Positions 1 to 7,797 of a stretch of DNA of 13,612 bases are shown in pieces (the first letter of the stretch is position 1; every line of letters begins with the position of its first letter). The notes below the pieces were generated by a model. It searched no databases. It saw nothing but the letters and a program-made list of their open reading frames with translations, and was not told the origin of the DNA. This DNA comes from Zopfochytrium polystomum (lineage: Eukaryota > Chytridiomycota > Chytridiomycetes > Chytridiales > Chytridiaceae). The stretch covers positions 1-13,612 of the forward strand of contig JAIVFJ010000711.1 of NCBI GenBank assembly GCA_025765615.1. Reading direction: 5' to 3'. Made by a program: the position numbers and the translations under genes.

Positions 1-33
1 AAGCCGCTCTTTTTCCTTGTTTTCAGAAATCCA

Positions 34-106
34 ATGATTGGTTCAATCTCTGGTGAGCTCAGTTTTTATCTCACTTTTGGAAGTGCAGTGATTGGTGCAA
101 TCCCTG
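34..106. repeat. Degenerate direct repeat (GATTGG..CAATC motif)
   Basis: Positions 34-52 and 88-106 match at 16 of 19 bases (ATGATTGGTTCAATCTCTG against GTGATTGGTGCAATCCCTG). A third relative, GATTGGCTCAA, lies at 3118-3128, beyond the PIF1-like region. The spacing suggests remnants of a dispersed element or of subterminal element repeats, but three short degenerate copies are not enough to define one. Confidence 0.4.
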
Positions 107-368
107 ATTCCTGAATGCCTGTTGCATTGCTCAGATTGCACAGCACAGCTAGGAAGCCGGAATTCCAGATCAGGGGGCGAAATTCCAATCCAGAGAGCGG
201 AATTCCGGAGCATGGGGCTGCGGTACATGCTTCTGCATGCTTGCTTGTGCTGTGTTACATGAGCAGAGTGCGTAGTTGGAGCATTTTTTGGATGAACAAA
301 GCTAGAACAACAGTCGCCTTTGCCTATCTCTTTTTATTGAGAAACAGATTAGCCCCTCCAAGCGCCCC

Positions 369-426
369 ATTCAAGTATTGAATCTACTGAGCCCTTCAAA
401 ACACCCCATCCAATGTGATTGGATGG
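369..426. repeat. Two small perfect hairpins
   Basis: Positions 369-383 read ATTCAA-GTA-TTGAAT (6-bp arms). Positions 406-426 read CCATCCAAT-GTG-ATTGGATGG (9-bp arms, 3-base loop). Both are perfect inverted repeats seen directly in the sequence. A role is unknown; they lie in the repeat-like first 500 bases, outside any recognisable gene, and could belong to a transposon remnant. Confidence 0.55.
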
Positions 427-1191
427 AGTACTCAAAGGGATCATCAGTAACAGGTGTAGTGTTACCCCGTGGGTCGAATCTCAAACAGATGTCAAACACA
501 AAAGAATGCACATTCAGAGGGACAATCCTCTGAGGGATCGGTTGCCAGAGCACTGATTACTCGCTTGGCCGTGGGCCGATGCGAGGGGGAAATGGAAGGG
601 CACTCCCAAGGGCACAACACAACCGCAGAATAAAGAGAGAGAAGAGGGAAATGGGGGTTTTTTTATCTCAGGAACCCAATCTGGAGCGGTTAATAGCAAC
701 GGGACAGACAGGGCGTGACCTAGCGCCCCTCGTCGCAGACAGTGCTGTAGGAGCCCTCGTCGTCGCCAGCAACTTGGGGGAGAGAGAGAAGGGAGTTGAC
801 TTTGTAGGGATTGGAAGGTCGCCAGCAGGGAACTCGCATGCGGAAGCACCTGCAATCGTACACACACGGTGTCGGCACGATCACTCAACCAACCAGGCTT
901 TATCGCATCACACTCACTCACACATCTCACTCTCACAGCAATAGGACTGAGGCAGGCACTTGTAGATCTACCCTCTCAGGTGTCGGGGGCGGCACAGAGC
1001 GCGGCCACCCAACCACCCTCACGGGACAGGAAGGTTGGGGACGGAACAACGCCATCATCGTCACCACCACCACCACCGTCATCACAGTGGGCAAGCGCTG
1101 GGGATCCTCACTCCAACACAGAGCTGGCAATGTCGCAGCTCTGTTCAGCCCACTGCTCCCTCTGTTTTCTGATGGCTCCAACCTGCAGGAG

Positions 1192-1199
1192 TATAAAAG
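1192..1199 (+). promoter_or_regulatory. TATA box (TATAAAAG)
   Basis: A canonical TATAAAAG lies on the plus strand about 440 bases before the first helicase homology. It could have driven the PIF1-like gene or an element transcript, but no start site or initiator can be confirmed. In such low-complexity sequence a chance match is possible. Confidence 0.3.
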
Positions 1200-1370
1200 C
1201 AGCAACCTCTCACAGAGATCAGACAAGGAATCCAACCTCCTCCTTGCTGCTTTGACAGAATCCAGTGCAAAACAAGCCAATCTCTCTTCGTCCATTTGCT
1301 CTCTCTTCCCTCTCTGCCCACTCACTCCTCTCTCATCCCCTCACGTCCTCTCCCTTTTCCATCATCACTG

Positions 1371-1388
1371 CTCTCTCTCTCTCTCTCT
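1371..1388. repeat. (CT)9 microsatellite
   Basis: Nine uninterrupted CT dinucleotides within a longer pyrimidine-rich stretch. Seen directly; no function is inferred. Confidence 0.85.
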
Positions 1389-1629
1389 TCCTCTCCACAC
1401 ACCAAGTCCCTCCAATCCTTGGTGGGATTTCATCAAGAGCCCTGTTAGACAGATCAGTAAGGATACTTTGTGGACTACGCAAGTAGTGGGTTGAAACACC
1501 CCCTAGACAACAGCCAAATAAATTAGTTTAAGCCTATTATTTGCTTTCCCTCACTCCAGGGCCTAGATCCCAGGGTCAAAGGAGTGAGTATAGTCTCTCA
1601 GCACCGCCAGCTGTGACAGCCGACAACCT

Positions 1630-2953
1630 TGACAATGTACAGAGGCAGGTGTCGCCTGCATTGTTGAAAATGTCTGGCGCAGCAGGAAGGTGCTATTCAT
1701 CCTGAACGGCACAGCTGGGACTGGCAAGTCTTGCGTCATTGGCGCCATCTCTGGCGCACTGGAGTCAGAGGAGGTGCTGTGTGCAGCCTTCACTGCCAAG
1801 GCTGCCTTTCCGATTGGCGGCACCACCTTGCACTCGCTCCTCAGCATCGGGTCCAGGTGGTCGCTGCTCAGCGGCAGGAGCCTCCAGGCCCCTGCAGGAG
1901 GACTTCAGGCCTGCAAAGCTCCTCATCGTCGACGAGTACTCAATGGTGAGCGCAAGAGATGCTCAGCAAGATTGACTCCAGGCTCAAGCAGTCCTTTCTC
2001 TCTGGACATGTCTTTTGGTGGCCTGTCAGTGCTGCTTGTGGGTGACCTGGCCCCTGATCCCCTGTTGCTGAGACTCCCCTCTACAACTCTGGCTGCTGCA
2101 ACACCAGCGCCATGGGCAGGGCAGGACACCTTGCCTTTCAGCACTTTTGCCTGAGATTGTCTGGGTGCACCAGACCTGGTTGCTGCCAACGACCATGATC
2201 AGGCCGCCTTTGTGCAGATCCTGGACGGGCCTCAGAGACGGCAACATGACCATGGACCAGTTGGAAGTTTTCTGATGAACCCTGCAGCAATTGAGCAGGC
2301 AAGCCAGGAGCTCCATAACCGCTTTGCCCTTGCCCCCCATCTCTTCTTTACAAACAAGGAGTCCAAGCACATAACTGTGCCAGACTCAGGGCCTCTCGTT
2401 CTCCTGTGCTCGCGTTTCTGCCGCAATGTGCCTCAGAGCGCCAAAGGGCTGAGCCCAGATGCCTTTGGGGGCCTGGAGAATGTAATCTGTCTGACCCACA
2501 ACATATGGAAGGCAGCTGGCTTGAATAACGGTGCGGTAGGAAACGGTTGTTGATATTGTCTTTGGCACCCAGGATCTGGCTCTCCCGCTGTTTGTGGTGC
2601 TTGAGATGGATGTCTACAATGGACTGCCCTTCCTTCCTGACCGCCCAATTGTGGCAGTGCCTTTAACCATGAGGTGGCAGTGACCAGTACCACACCCAGC
2701 TCCACTTTGCCTTGCCTACGCAATGACCATCCACAAGTGCCAGGGGCAGACCATGGACATGGTTGTTGTTGACATTGGTGAATATGAAAAAACCCCAGGA
2801 CTGACATTTGTCGCCTTGAGCAGGGTGCGCCATGTTTCTGGCTTGAGGCTCAAGGCCATTTTTTTCGACCGAGTGGAACAGCTTGCAAGCTCTGAAGGGG
2901 GGAGAAGAATCGCCCTTGATCATAGGCTGGATCAGTTGTCCATTCTTTTGTGA
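1630..2953 (+). pseudogene. Decayed PIF1-family (Helitron-type) DNA helicase
   Basis: Fragments in all three plus frames, in order, rebuild a PIF1-like superfamily 1B helicase. Walker A is near 1694-1735 (FILNGTAGTGKS). Next come TAKAAFPIGGTTLHSLL (~1790-1840), Walker B LLIVDEYSMV in another frame near 1920-1950, a LLVGDLA segment (motif III region, ~2030-2055), a NIWKAAGLNNGAVG segment near 2495-2545, and motifs V/VI at 2723-2860 (TIHKCQGQTMD, GLTFVALSRVRHVSGL). The copy has several frame changes and in-frame stops and no clear start. It starts at the ATPase domain; no Rep/HUH endonuclease is visible upstream, so it is either a truncated Helitron-like protein or a standalone transposon-linked PIF1 copy. 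The last fragment ends at the TGA at 2951-2953. Family identity is strong; element type is inference. Confidence 0.88.
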
Positions 2954-2984
2954 CTCTTCCTTCCTGCTTAGTGCTTTTTTTTTT

Positions 2985-3021
2985 TAATCCAGCACTGTGT
3001 GCTGGATTATAAATATACTAA
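2985..3021 (+). repeat. Hairpin plus CTAA, possible Helitron 3' end
   Basis: A perfect inverted repeat with 11-bp arms and a 3-base loop spans 2985-3009 (TAATCCAGCAC-TGT-GTGCTGGATTA). Eight bases later comes CTAA at 3018-3021. Canonical Helitrons end in CTRR preceded by a short hairpin, and this structure lies 32 bases beyond a helicase of the right family. Against it, the next base is G, whereas Helitrons usually insert between A and T. No TC-type 5' end was identified. Confidence 0.45.
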
Positions 3022-3165
3022 GTGGGCGAGTTGCAAGGCTCTGCCTTCAGATATCTTAGTTTTGGTGTAGCTGGGGGTGTGTTTTCATCTGCCATCTTTT
3101 GGTCTGGCCACTGAACGGATTGGCTCAACCAATTAGAATTTTTTTTAACTTGTCAGGCAAAAGTC
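3022..3165. other. Intergenic leader before NudE
   Basis: 144 bases without a coding signal. They contain the third GATTGG..CAA motif, the inverted pair ATTGG (3119-3123) / CCAAT (3129-3133), and an eight-T run just before the NudE start. No TATA box is seen. The CCAAT motif could be promoter-related. Confidence 0.4.
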
Positions 3166-4202
3166 ATGAGCGCGGAATGCAGGAATTGTGACATACTACA
3201 GGGAGAACTGGACAGCGCCCGAAGAGACTTTGACGAGTTTTCAGGCGGACTCAAAAGAGTATGAGGCAGAGCTCGACAAGGAGATTCCAGGAACTCAAGA
3301 ATGAAGAACCAGGCAATCGGGAGGGACATGGAGGATTTGCGGGGTAACGCATTCCTTCAGTTTCACTGGGAATCTTGGATCAACTGTTGAAACCTATGTC
3401 CCGACGTTAATCTTCAATCAGCGGAAGCTCGTAAGCGTTCAGACCGAGAGTAATAAGACCATCAACTCCTTGCAAGGTGAATTAGAAAGAATCCGCCACG
3501 TGGAGAAGCACCTTCGGACCAGCAACAGTGGAGCTCGAAATTGCAAATGACTCGATCGAGCAGAATGCCCGAATCCAGTCTGTGTCCATTCAAGATTTGG
3601 ATCTGAAGTATAGCACCTTGATGGGCGGATGATTCTGATGGAAAATGATTTGGACGACAAGACCCGAATAGAACAGGAACTGCAGCGCTCTCGAGATGAA
3701 GTGAGAGGTAGCAAAGTCCTAAGTCTCACTTCTGGCCACCCAATTAAATACTTTACTGACTGCAGACCTGAAGATCGGAGGTTGAGGTTTTAAAGGCGAC
3801 GAATACAAAGTTTGTCGACAAGCGCTTGCGCAACCTTCAACGCCAAGCTCAACTTTGGGCTCTGGATTTGTCACCATCTCCCCAAACACTCCAAACCGGC
3901 TTGTTCCACCATCGGTTCCCTTACCCTCTGTCAGATCGCAATCGGCTCCGTCACTCGATCCCAGTCCCCTTCCAGCGTCAATATCCCCAGTGCAGCAGCC
4001 ACTTACAGTAACAGTTTCACCTTCACGGATAAAGACCATGCTGCCAGTCTCGATTCGCAGAGCACCTCTAAACCAAATCGAGGCATGCAGTGATCTCATC
4101 ATGAGAGCGAAGGTGCGTTTTATCCCTCTGATTGACTCAGAGAGGTTTTAATAGCATAGTTCTGCTTTTCAGGCCCTAGCAGCGTATAGCGGCGGCGCGT
4201 GA
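3166..4202 (+). CDS. nudE: NudE/Ndel1-family dynein regulator (frame-disrupted)
   Basis: NudE/Ndel1 proteins bind LIS1 and dynein through an N-terminal coiled coil and act at centrosomes/spindle-pole bodies and in nuclear positioning. The ATG at 3166 opens a charged coiled coil (ELDSARRDFDEF, then EYEAELDKEI), continuing after a 78-bp intron (3344-3421) with TINSLQGELERI, VELEIANDSIEQ and MENDLDDKTRIEQEL, which follow the NudE pattern. A second intron spans 3708-3765. The tail is Ser/Pro-rich, then carries QIEACSDLIMRAK, aligned by eye with the conserved C-terminal DLLRKVGALE segment. A third intron (4113-4172) precedes a short last exon ending at TGA 4200-4202. At least five one-base changes break the frame (near 3241, 3287, 3306, 3520, 3630, 3775), several in doubled or homopolymer bases. 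Sequence error is more likely than gene death because conservation continues across every break. Confidence 0.82.
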
Positions 4203-4207
4203 TAAGT

Positions 4208-4420
4208 ATGTACAGCGCTCCTGATCAGCGCGACCGCCTGCTCCCCCCGCCGGCATCGCCCTCGTCGCTTGCCAGTCGTCTTACTCCGTCTCGCGGATTC
4301 GGGCCAATACAGCCAGCAGTGCGAAAAGGCCTTCTCTGTTGTTGCATCTTCGCCGCGCTCGTCGTTCTCGGCCTCCTCTTTCGATCATCTTCACGTCTAT
4401 CAACAACAACAAGGGAGTGA
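4208..4420 (+). CDS. Small single-pass membrane protein, unknown
   Basis: A 70-aa ORF with ATG at 4208, five bases after the NudE stop. Residues 1-38 are Pro/Ser/Arg-rich (DRLLPPPASPSSLASRL). Residues 42-59 form one hydrophobic segment with three cysteines (LLCCCIFAALVVLGLLF), flanked by RK on the left and R on the right, followed by a Ser/Thr-rich tail. It resembles a tail-anchored or short type II/III membrane protein, but I recognise no family. The near-contact with NudE suggests one bicistronic transcript, a C-terminal exon of a misread neighbour, or chance. No AATAAA is seen between 4421 and 4838. Because nearby genes carry indels, the true protein may be longer. Confidence 0.4.
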   Translation: MYSAPDQRDRLLPPPASPSSLASRLTPSRGFGPIQPAVRKGLLCCCIFAALVVLGLLFRSSSRLSTTTRE

Positions 4421-4838
4421 CTGCTGCACACTGATTTTGCTTGTCCCCTGGCTCTTATGTTCTTCTTGGGGTGTTTTTTTACATGTATGTTAATATTAAG
4501 TAGGTTGGTTAGAACAGACCTGAGAGAATGCCACCTGGAAATTTTTGCCATATTACATTTTTGCGACAGTCGTCGGCCAATCGCAGATCCCAATCGGAAA
4601 TGACGGCGCTTTCCCCACCCCTGCCACCTCACCCGAACTCTGCGGGGATCACCCGATCGCACCCACACCACGACACCGGGGCCGCTCACACTGCGGCTGG
4701 TTCCCCGGAGGAACGGTGCCCGTCGTTCCTGTCCCCACAGCTGGGGGCGGCGGGCCGGTTGCCGTCGCTGGTGGCGGCGCCATTGGCGGTGCCCTTGTAG
4801 GCGCGGACCCGGTGGAAGCCGCCGTTCCCTCCTTTTCG
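4421..4838. other. Unassigned GC-rich stretch upstream of Herp-like gene
   Basis: The first 100 bases are AT-richer and could hold a 3' end or promoter. From about 4545 a frame is open into the Herp-like gene and would encode a Pro/Gly-rich segment (TVPVVPVPTA, then GGGGPVAVAGGGAIGGALVG). It has no ATG in that frame after the TGA at 4521. It may be 5'UTR, an N-terminal extension from an upstream exon, or C-terminal coding sequence of the small membrane gene. The ORF reading leftward across 4866-4225 is Arg-rich and looks like a shadow of biased composition. Confidence 0.4.
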
Positions 4839-6293
4839 ATGCTGTCAAATGCTTCTTCGTCGGCAACCCTGGCCCCCACCAACTCCAGTGTCAGCCTGGC
4901 GGAGTCGAACTCTGCGTCCTCTTCGGCAACTTCCTTGGCGCTGAGTGTGAAGTGCCCCGCATTACCGGACCTTGTCTTCACCCTGCTGGTTCCAATGTCA
5001 TCCTCTTCAGCATTTACCTCGCCACCGCCTGGAACTGTTGTTGTTCCATTTTCCTTTCCGGGAGTCACCGTTGCAGACTTGAAAAAGACGCTGTCAGAAA
5101 AGTTTCCGGGAAAACCCCCAGCCTCGAGTCAGAGGCTGATAGCTTCAGGCAAATTACTTTTGGACGATCAGTTGCTCGGTAATATTTTTAGCCGAAAGGT
5201 AAATCAGAGATACAACCGCCTGCTCTCTAAACGCCAACCCTCAGGCGGATTTCTGTTCTCCACATGTCATCCATCTTGTAGTGTCGTCTGCACTGAACAC
5301 ATCAGTACCTGCGCCCGTTTCGATTGGTGAGAATTCAGCAATGGCTGGTCGAAATCCCCCCACCGTTTCATCGGCCACATCATCGGCCGCACCAATCTTG
5401 AATTCGTGGAGTCCTATTCCGGTCGGATTCAACCCAGCATTTACGCCAGTAGCTGCTTCACTTGAACTCCCAATCTCTATGAACGCAGTCGAGACGACGG
5501 AGGCATTACGCAGTGTGATGGCGGACATGGTTGCTCAGTATCAAACTCTTCTGAACAACGCCTTCAGCTCGTTCGTGTGAACCCACAAGTTGTGTATATA
5601 AAGTAGGATCTCACTTTCGCTTTGTGACACGATGTCGAAGACTTACTTTCTAATTGTGCCAGTGGTAACGCGTACCGCCTGGAATTGAACGCCCCGGGTG
5701 GATTCTCCCCGCAGCAGTTTGCTTTCGCCTCCACCCGCCGACGTTCAACTCCCTCCCGCTCAAAATTTCGTCGGCGTCACCGAGATTTACTTTGGCAAAT
5801 TTTGCGCAGCTCCTTGGAAGAATTTTGCAGAACGCTATCGGTCCTGAAGGCGAGGACGACGACGAGCTTGATGATGAGGCCCGAAACGTTCCGCCGAATC
5901 CATTCTGGTTGATCGTAAAACTCTCATTTGTGGTCGCCATTTTCTCTCAAGGTGCCACTCCGTCTCGTTCGTTTACATGTATATGCTGCTTTGGTCATAT
6001 TCTTGGCGCAAATGGGGTATCTCGCGGCGCTGTTGCGCTTTTCCGAGTAGTGGGACGGTCCGGCTCTTGCACCAGTTGGGAGGCCAGTTGAACGGCCCAG
6101 ATCGATGCTGTCGTGACAACATTGGGAATGGAGAAGAGCGAGTGGAAACTCGGCCTGGCGAGGGAGCACCTCCGGTTGCCGACCCCAATCCTCCAGTCCA
6201 CGTTCTCCTCAGAGTTTGATTGACGAGATGATTGGAATGGCTAGAGCTTTTGTTGCTATCTTGTCCCCGAAAACTTCGCACGTCCCAGCTTGA
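4839..6293 (+). CDS. Herp/Usa1-like ubiquitin-like two-TM ERAD protein (frame-disrupted)
   Basis: Herp-type proteins sit in the ER membrane, use a cytosolic ubiquitin-like domain and scaffold the Hrd1 ligase in ER-associated degradation. The chosen ATG (4839) gives a Ser-rich leader, then a UBL at about residues 35-135: VTVADLKKTLSEKFPGKPP and QRLIASGKLLLDD closely follow Herp, and after a 46-bp intron (5199-5244) PHVIHLVVSS matches the last UBL strand. A Pro/Ser-rich middle includes MVAQYQTLLNNAF. A second intron is placed at 5577-5662. Two hydrophobic helices follow (FWLIVKLSFVVAIF ~5900-5945; YAALVIFLAQMGYLAALL ~5976-6023), then an acidic loop and a final LIDEMIGMARAFVAILSP helix like Herp's C-terminus. 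At least four one-base frame changes occur between 5720 and 6210. The UBL has a ~15-residue Ser/Pro insert after its first strand. Family call is good; exact start and exon edges are uncertain. Confidence 0.68.
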
Positions 6294-6299
6294 AGTCAT

Positions 6300-6305
6300 A
6301 ATAAA
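6300..6305 (+). terminator. Polyadenylation signal AATAAA (Herp-like gene)
   Basis: AATAAA begins seven bases after the TGA at 6291-6293. It supports that stop as the true end of the Herp-like gene, which was reached only after following the frame changes. Confidence 0.65.
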
Positions 6306-6365
6306 TGATACAGCTTGGCACCAAAATTGAGGTCGGAGGTTGAAATTCAACTGGTGTGGGGAAGC

Positions 6366-7646
6366 ATGTCCTCCCCTCATCGCCGTGCTCGCCTTCGACG
6401 GTCACTAGCAGTTACTGATGTGACAGTGCCAGTTGCAACAAGCGAAACTCCCATGATAATGCGAAATCGCGTTATGAGGGGTGAAGTTGCTTCGTCTCTT
6501 CGAAGTGGTCGCCCTCCCTCTTCGGTGGTTGGTGAAGCATCCTCCTTCCAAATCCTCACGGAGCCATCAAAGAACGATGGCATTTCGGAAAACTGGAGAG
6601 AGCCAGAAGGCGATCGGGAAAATTTCAGTCGCACAATACCACGTCGTCGGTCAAGCATTGGATTACGCGGAAAGAGGGCGTCTCTGTCGTCGAGTGCGCT
6701 TTCTGTATGTCAGTACGAGTCCATCTCTTTCGCTGATCAACCATTACTGCACTAGAGCCTCCACATGAAACGGTTCCAACAGCTGAATTCTACCGCCATA
6801 TTGATGCCGAGCAGTCGGATCCCATCCGAATGCGCCAGCTTCTTGTTTGGTGTGCGCACAGGGCGAAGGATTCGATGTCAACGATCCATGATTCCACAGA
6901 CCCATTGGTCTTCAAACTTTGTAAGACTTTCATCCGTGAAAACATATCGGACCTCCCCCTTTATTTCAAGTTGAACAAGTGCAAGCGGCTTTGATTCAAG
7001 GGCTTGCTAAAAGGAAAATCAACACTTCCTGGTACCATCGAACGGTATTCTCGCCACTTCACAAAACGCAGTTCGTCCATTAATAGCTTCTCTTTTCGCC
7101 ATCAGGACCAGTTCCGAATCAATGTAGCGTGTATGGGATGACACCCAATCCGCAAAATACAAGATACGAGCAAAAGCGGGTTGAAAAGACTGTGGAGCTG
7201 CAACGACTCAGAAAGGAAGAGTCACTCTGGCGACTCTATCCAGCGCATCTCAGCGGGATGGCGGTGAGCCAGCAAGTAGAACCGAGCAGCTGCTTCATGA
7301 CGGAGAAGCGTACTCCTACTTGAGCGACAAAGAAAAGATGTATTTTCGTACGATATCGGAGGCCGATCGCCGGAGTGAATCTAGCGTTTTGCCGCAATTC
7401 GAGAGTATTTTAGACGACTTCGAACTGAAGGTTGGTCACGTTGAACCGGAGAGATTTCTGAAAGTTATCGTGCCTTGCCAGGTTCTCGAGATATCTGCCC
7501 TAGCCGAAGATATGAAAGAAGAAGTATCTGCAAGCCGTCAGAAATGCGAGAGACTATTTTCTTCTTGGATTAGGGCTCATGACAGCGAGCTCCATTCAAG
7601 GCGACGAATCGCGGAACCGATGGAACTGCTTCGTCTCATCTGTTAG
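6366..7646 (+). CDS. dsn1: DSN1/Mis13 kinetochore (MIS12 complex) subunit (frame-disrupted)
   Basis: DSN1 is one of the four subunits of the MIS12 complex linking inner kinetochore to NDC80. From the ATG at 6366, a basic, disordered N-terminus leads to RRSSIGLRGKRAS (residues ~94-106), a motif of DSN1 that includes its Aurora-type phosphosite context. After a 53-bp intron (6705-6757, in phase) come TVPTAEFYRHID and MRQLLVWCAHRA (from residue ~138), the most conserved part of fungal-type DSN1. The frame shifts near 6960 (KRKINTSWYHR lies in the new frame), an intron spans 7045-7105, then a coiled coil (VEKTVELQRLRKEE) with another shift near 7235. The C-terminus runs to TAG 7644-7646. The gap from the Herp-like stop is only 72 bases. 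The second intron joins out of phase by one base. Confidence 0.84.
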
Positions 7647-7656
7647 CAAATTTCTA

Positions 7657-7662
7657 AATAAA
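7657..7662 (+). terminator. Polyadenylation signal AATAAA (DSN1)
   Basis: AATAAA begins 11 bases after the DSN1 stop at 7644-7646, supporting that stop as the true 3' end. Confidence 0.65.
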
Positions 7663-7797
7663 GGATTTCTTTGATATTTATCAATCGTCAGTTTCCGGTT
7701 TCCTTCATGAACATTTGTTGGTAGGCCCATTTTTCTTCCAAAACGTCGCTTTGTCGTCGTAAACAATTGTTGGTGGGCGTATTCAGTGTTCAAAAGG

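Larger units (their letters stand above)
500..1560. other. Gene-poor low-complexity tract
   Basis: About one kilobase with no recognisable protein. Open frames exist on both strands (for example 811-1494 plus and 933-1325 minus), but their products are Ser/Thr/His-rich or Arg-rich translations of simple sequence with no family motif. The tract includes a CAC/CAT-rich stretch near 1055-1085, a (CT)9 microsatellite at 1371-1388 and a generally C/T-rich plus strand at 1280-1420. It separates the repeat-like left end from the PIF1-like pseudogene. Confidence 0.6.

Noticed and set aside
460..485. Possible tRNA-derived SINE: GGGTCGAATCTC resembles a pol III B box
   Set aside because: No acceptable A box at the right spacing and no T-arm pairing; a lone B-box-like match is not enough.
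811..1494. 227-aa plus-strand ORF and the overlapping minus-strand ORFs at 514-1325
   Set aside because: Products are low-complexity Ser/Thr/Leu or Arg-rich translations of simple sequence, have no family motif, and overlap on both strands.
4225..4866. 213-aa minus-strand ORF
   Set aside because: It is Arg-rich, spans the small membrane ORF and the Herp-like start, and shows no domain; it looks like the shadow of GC-rich coding sequence.
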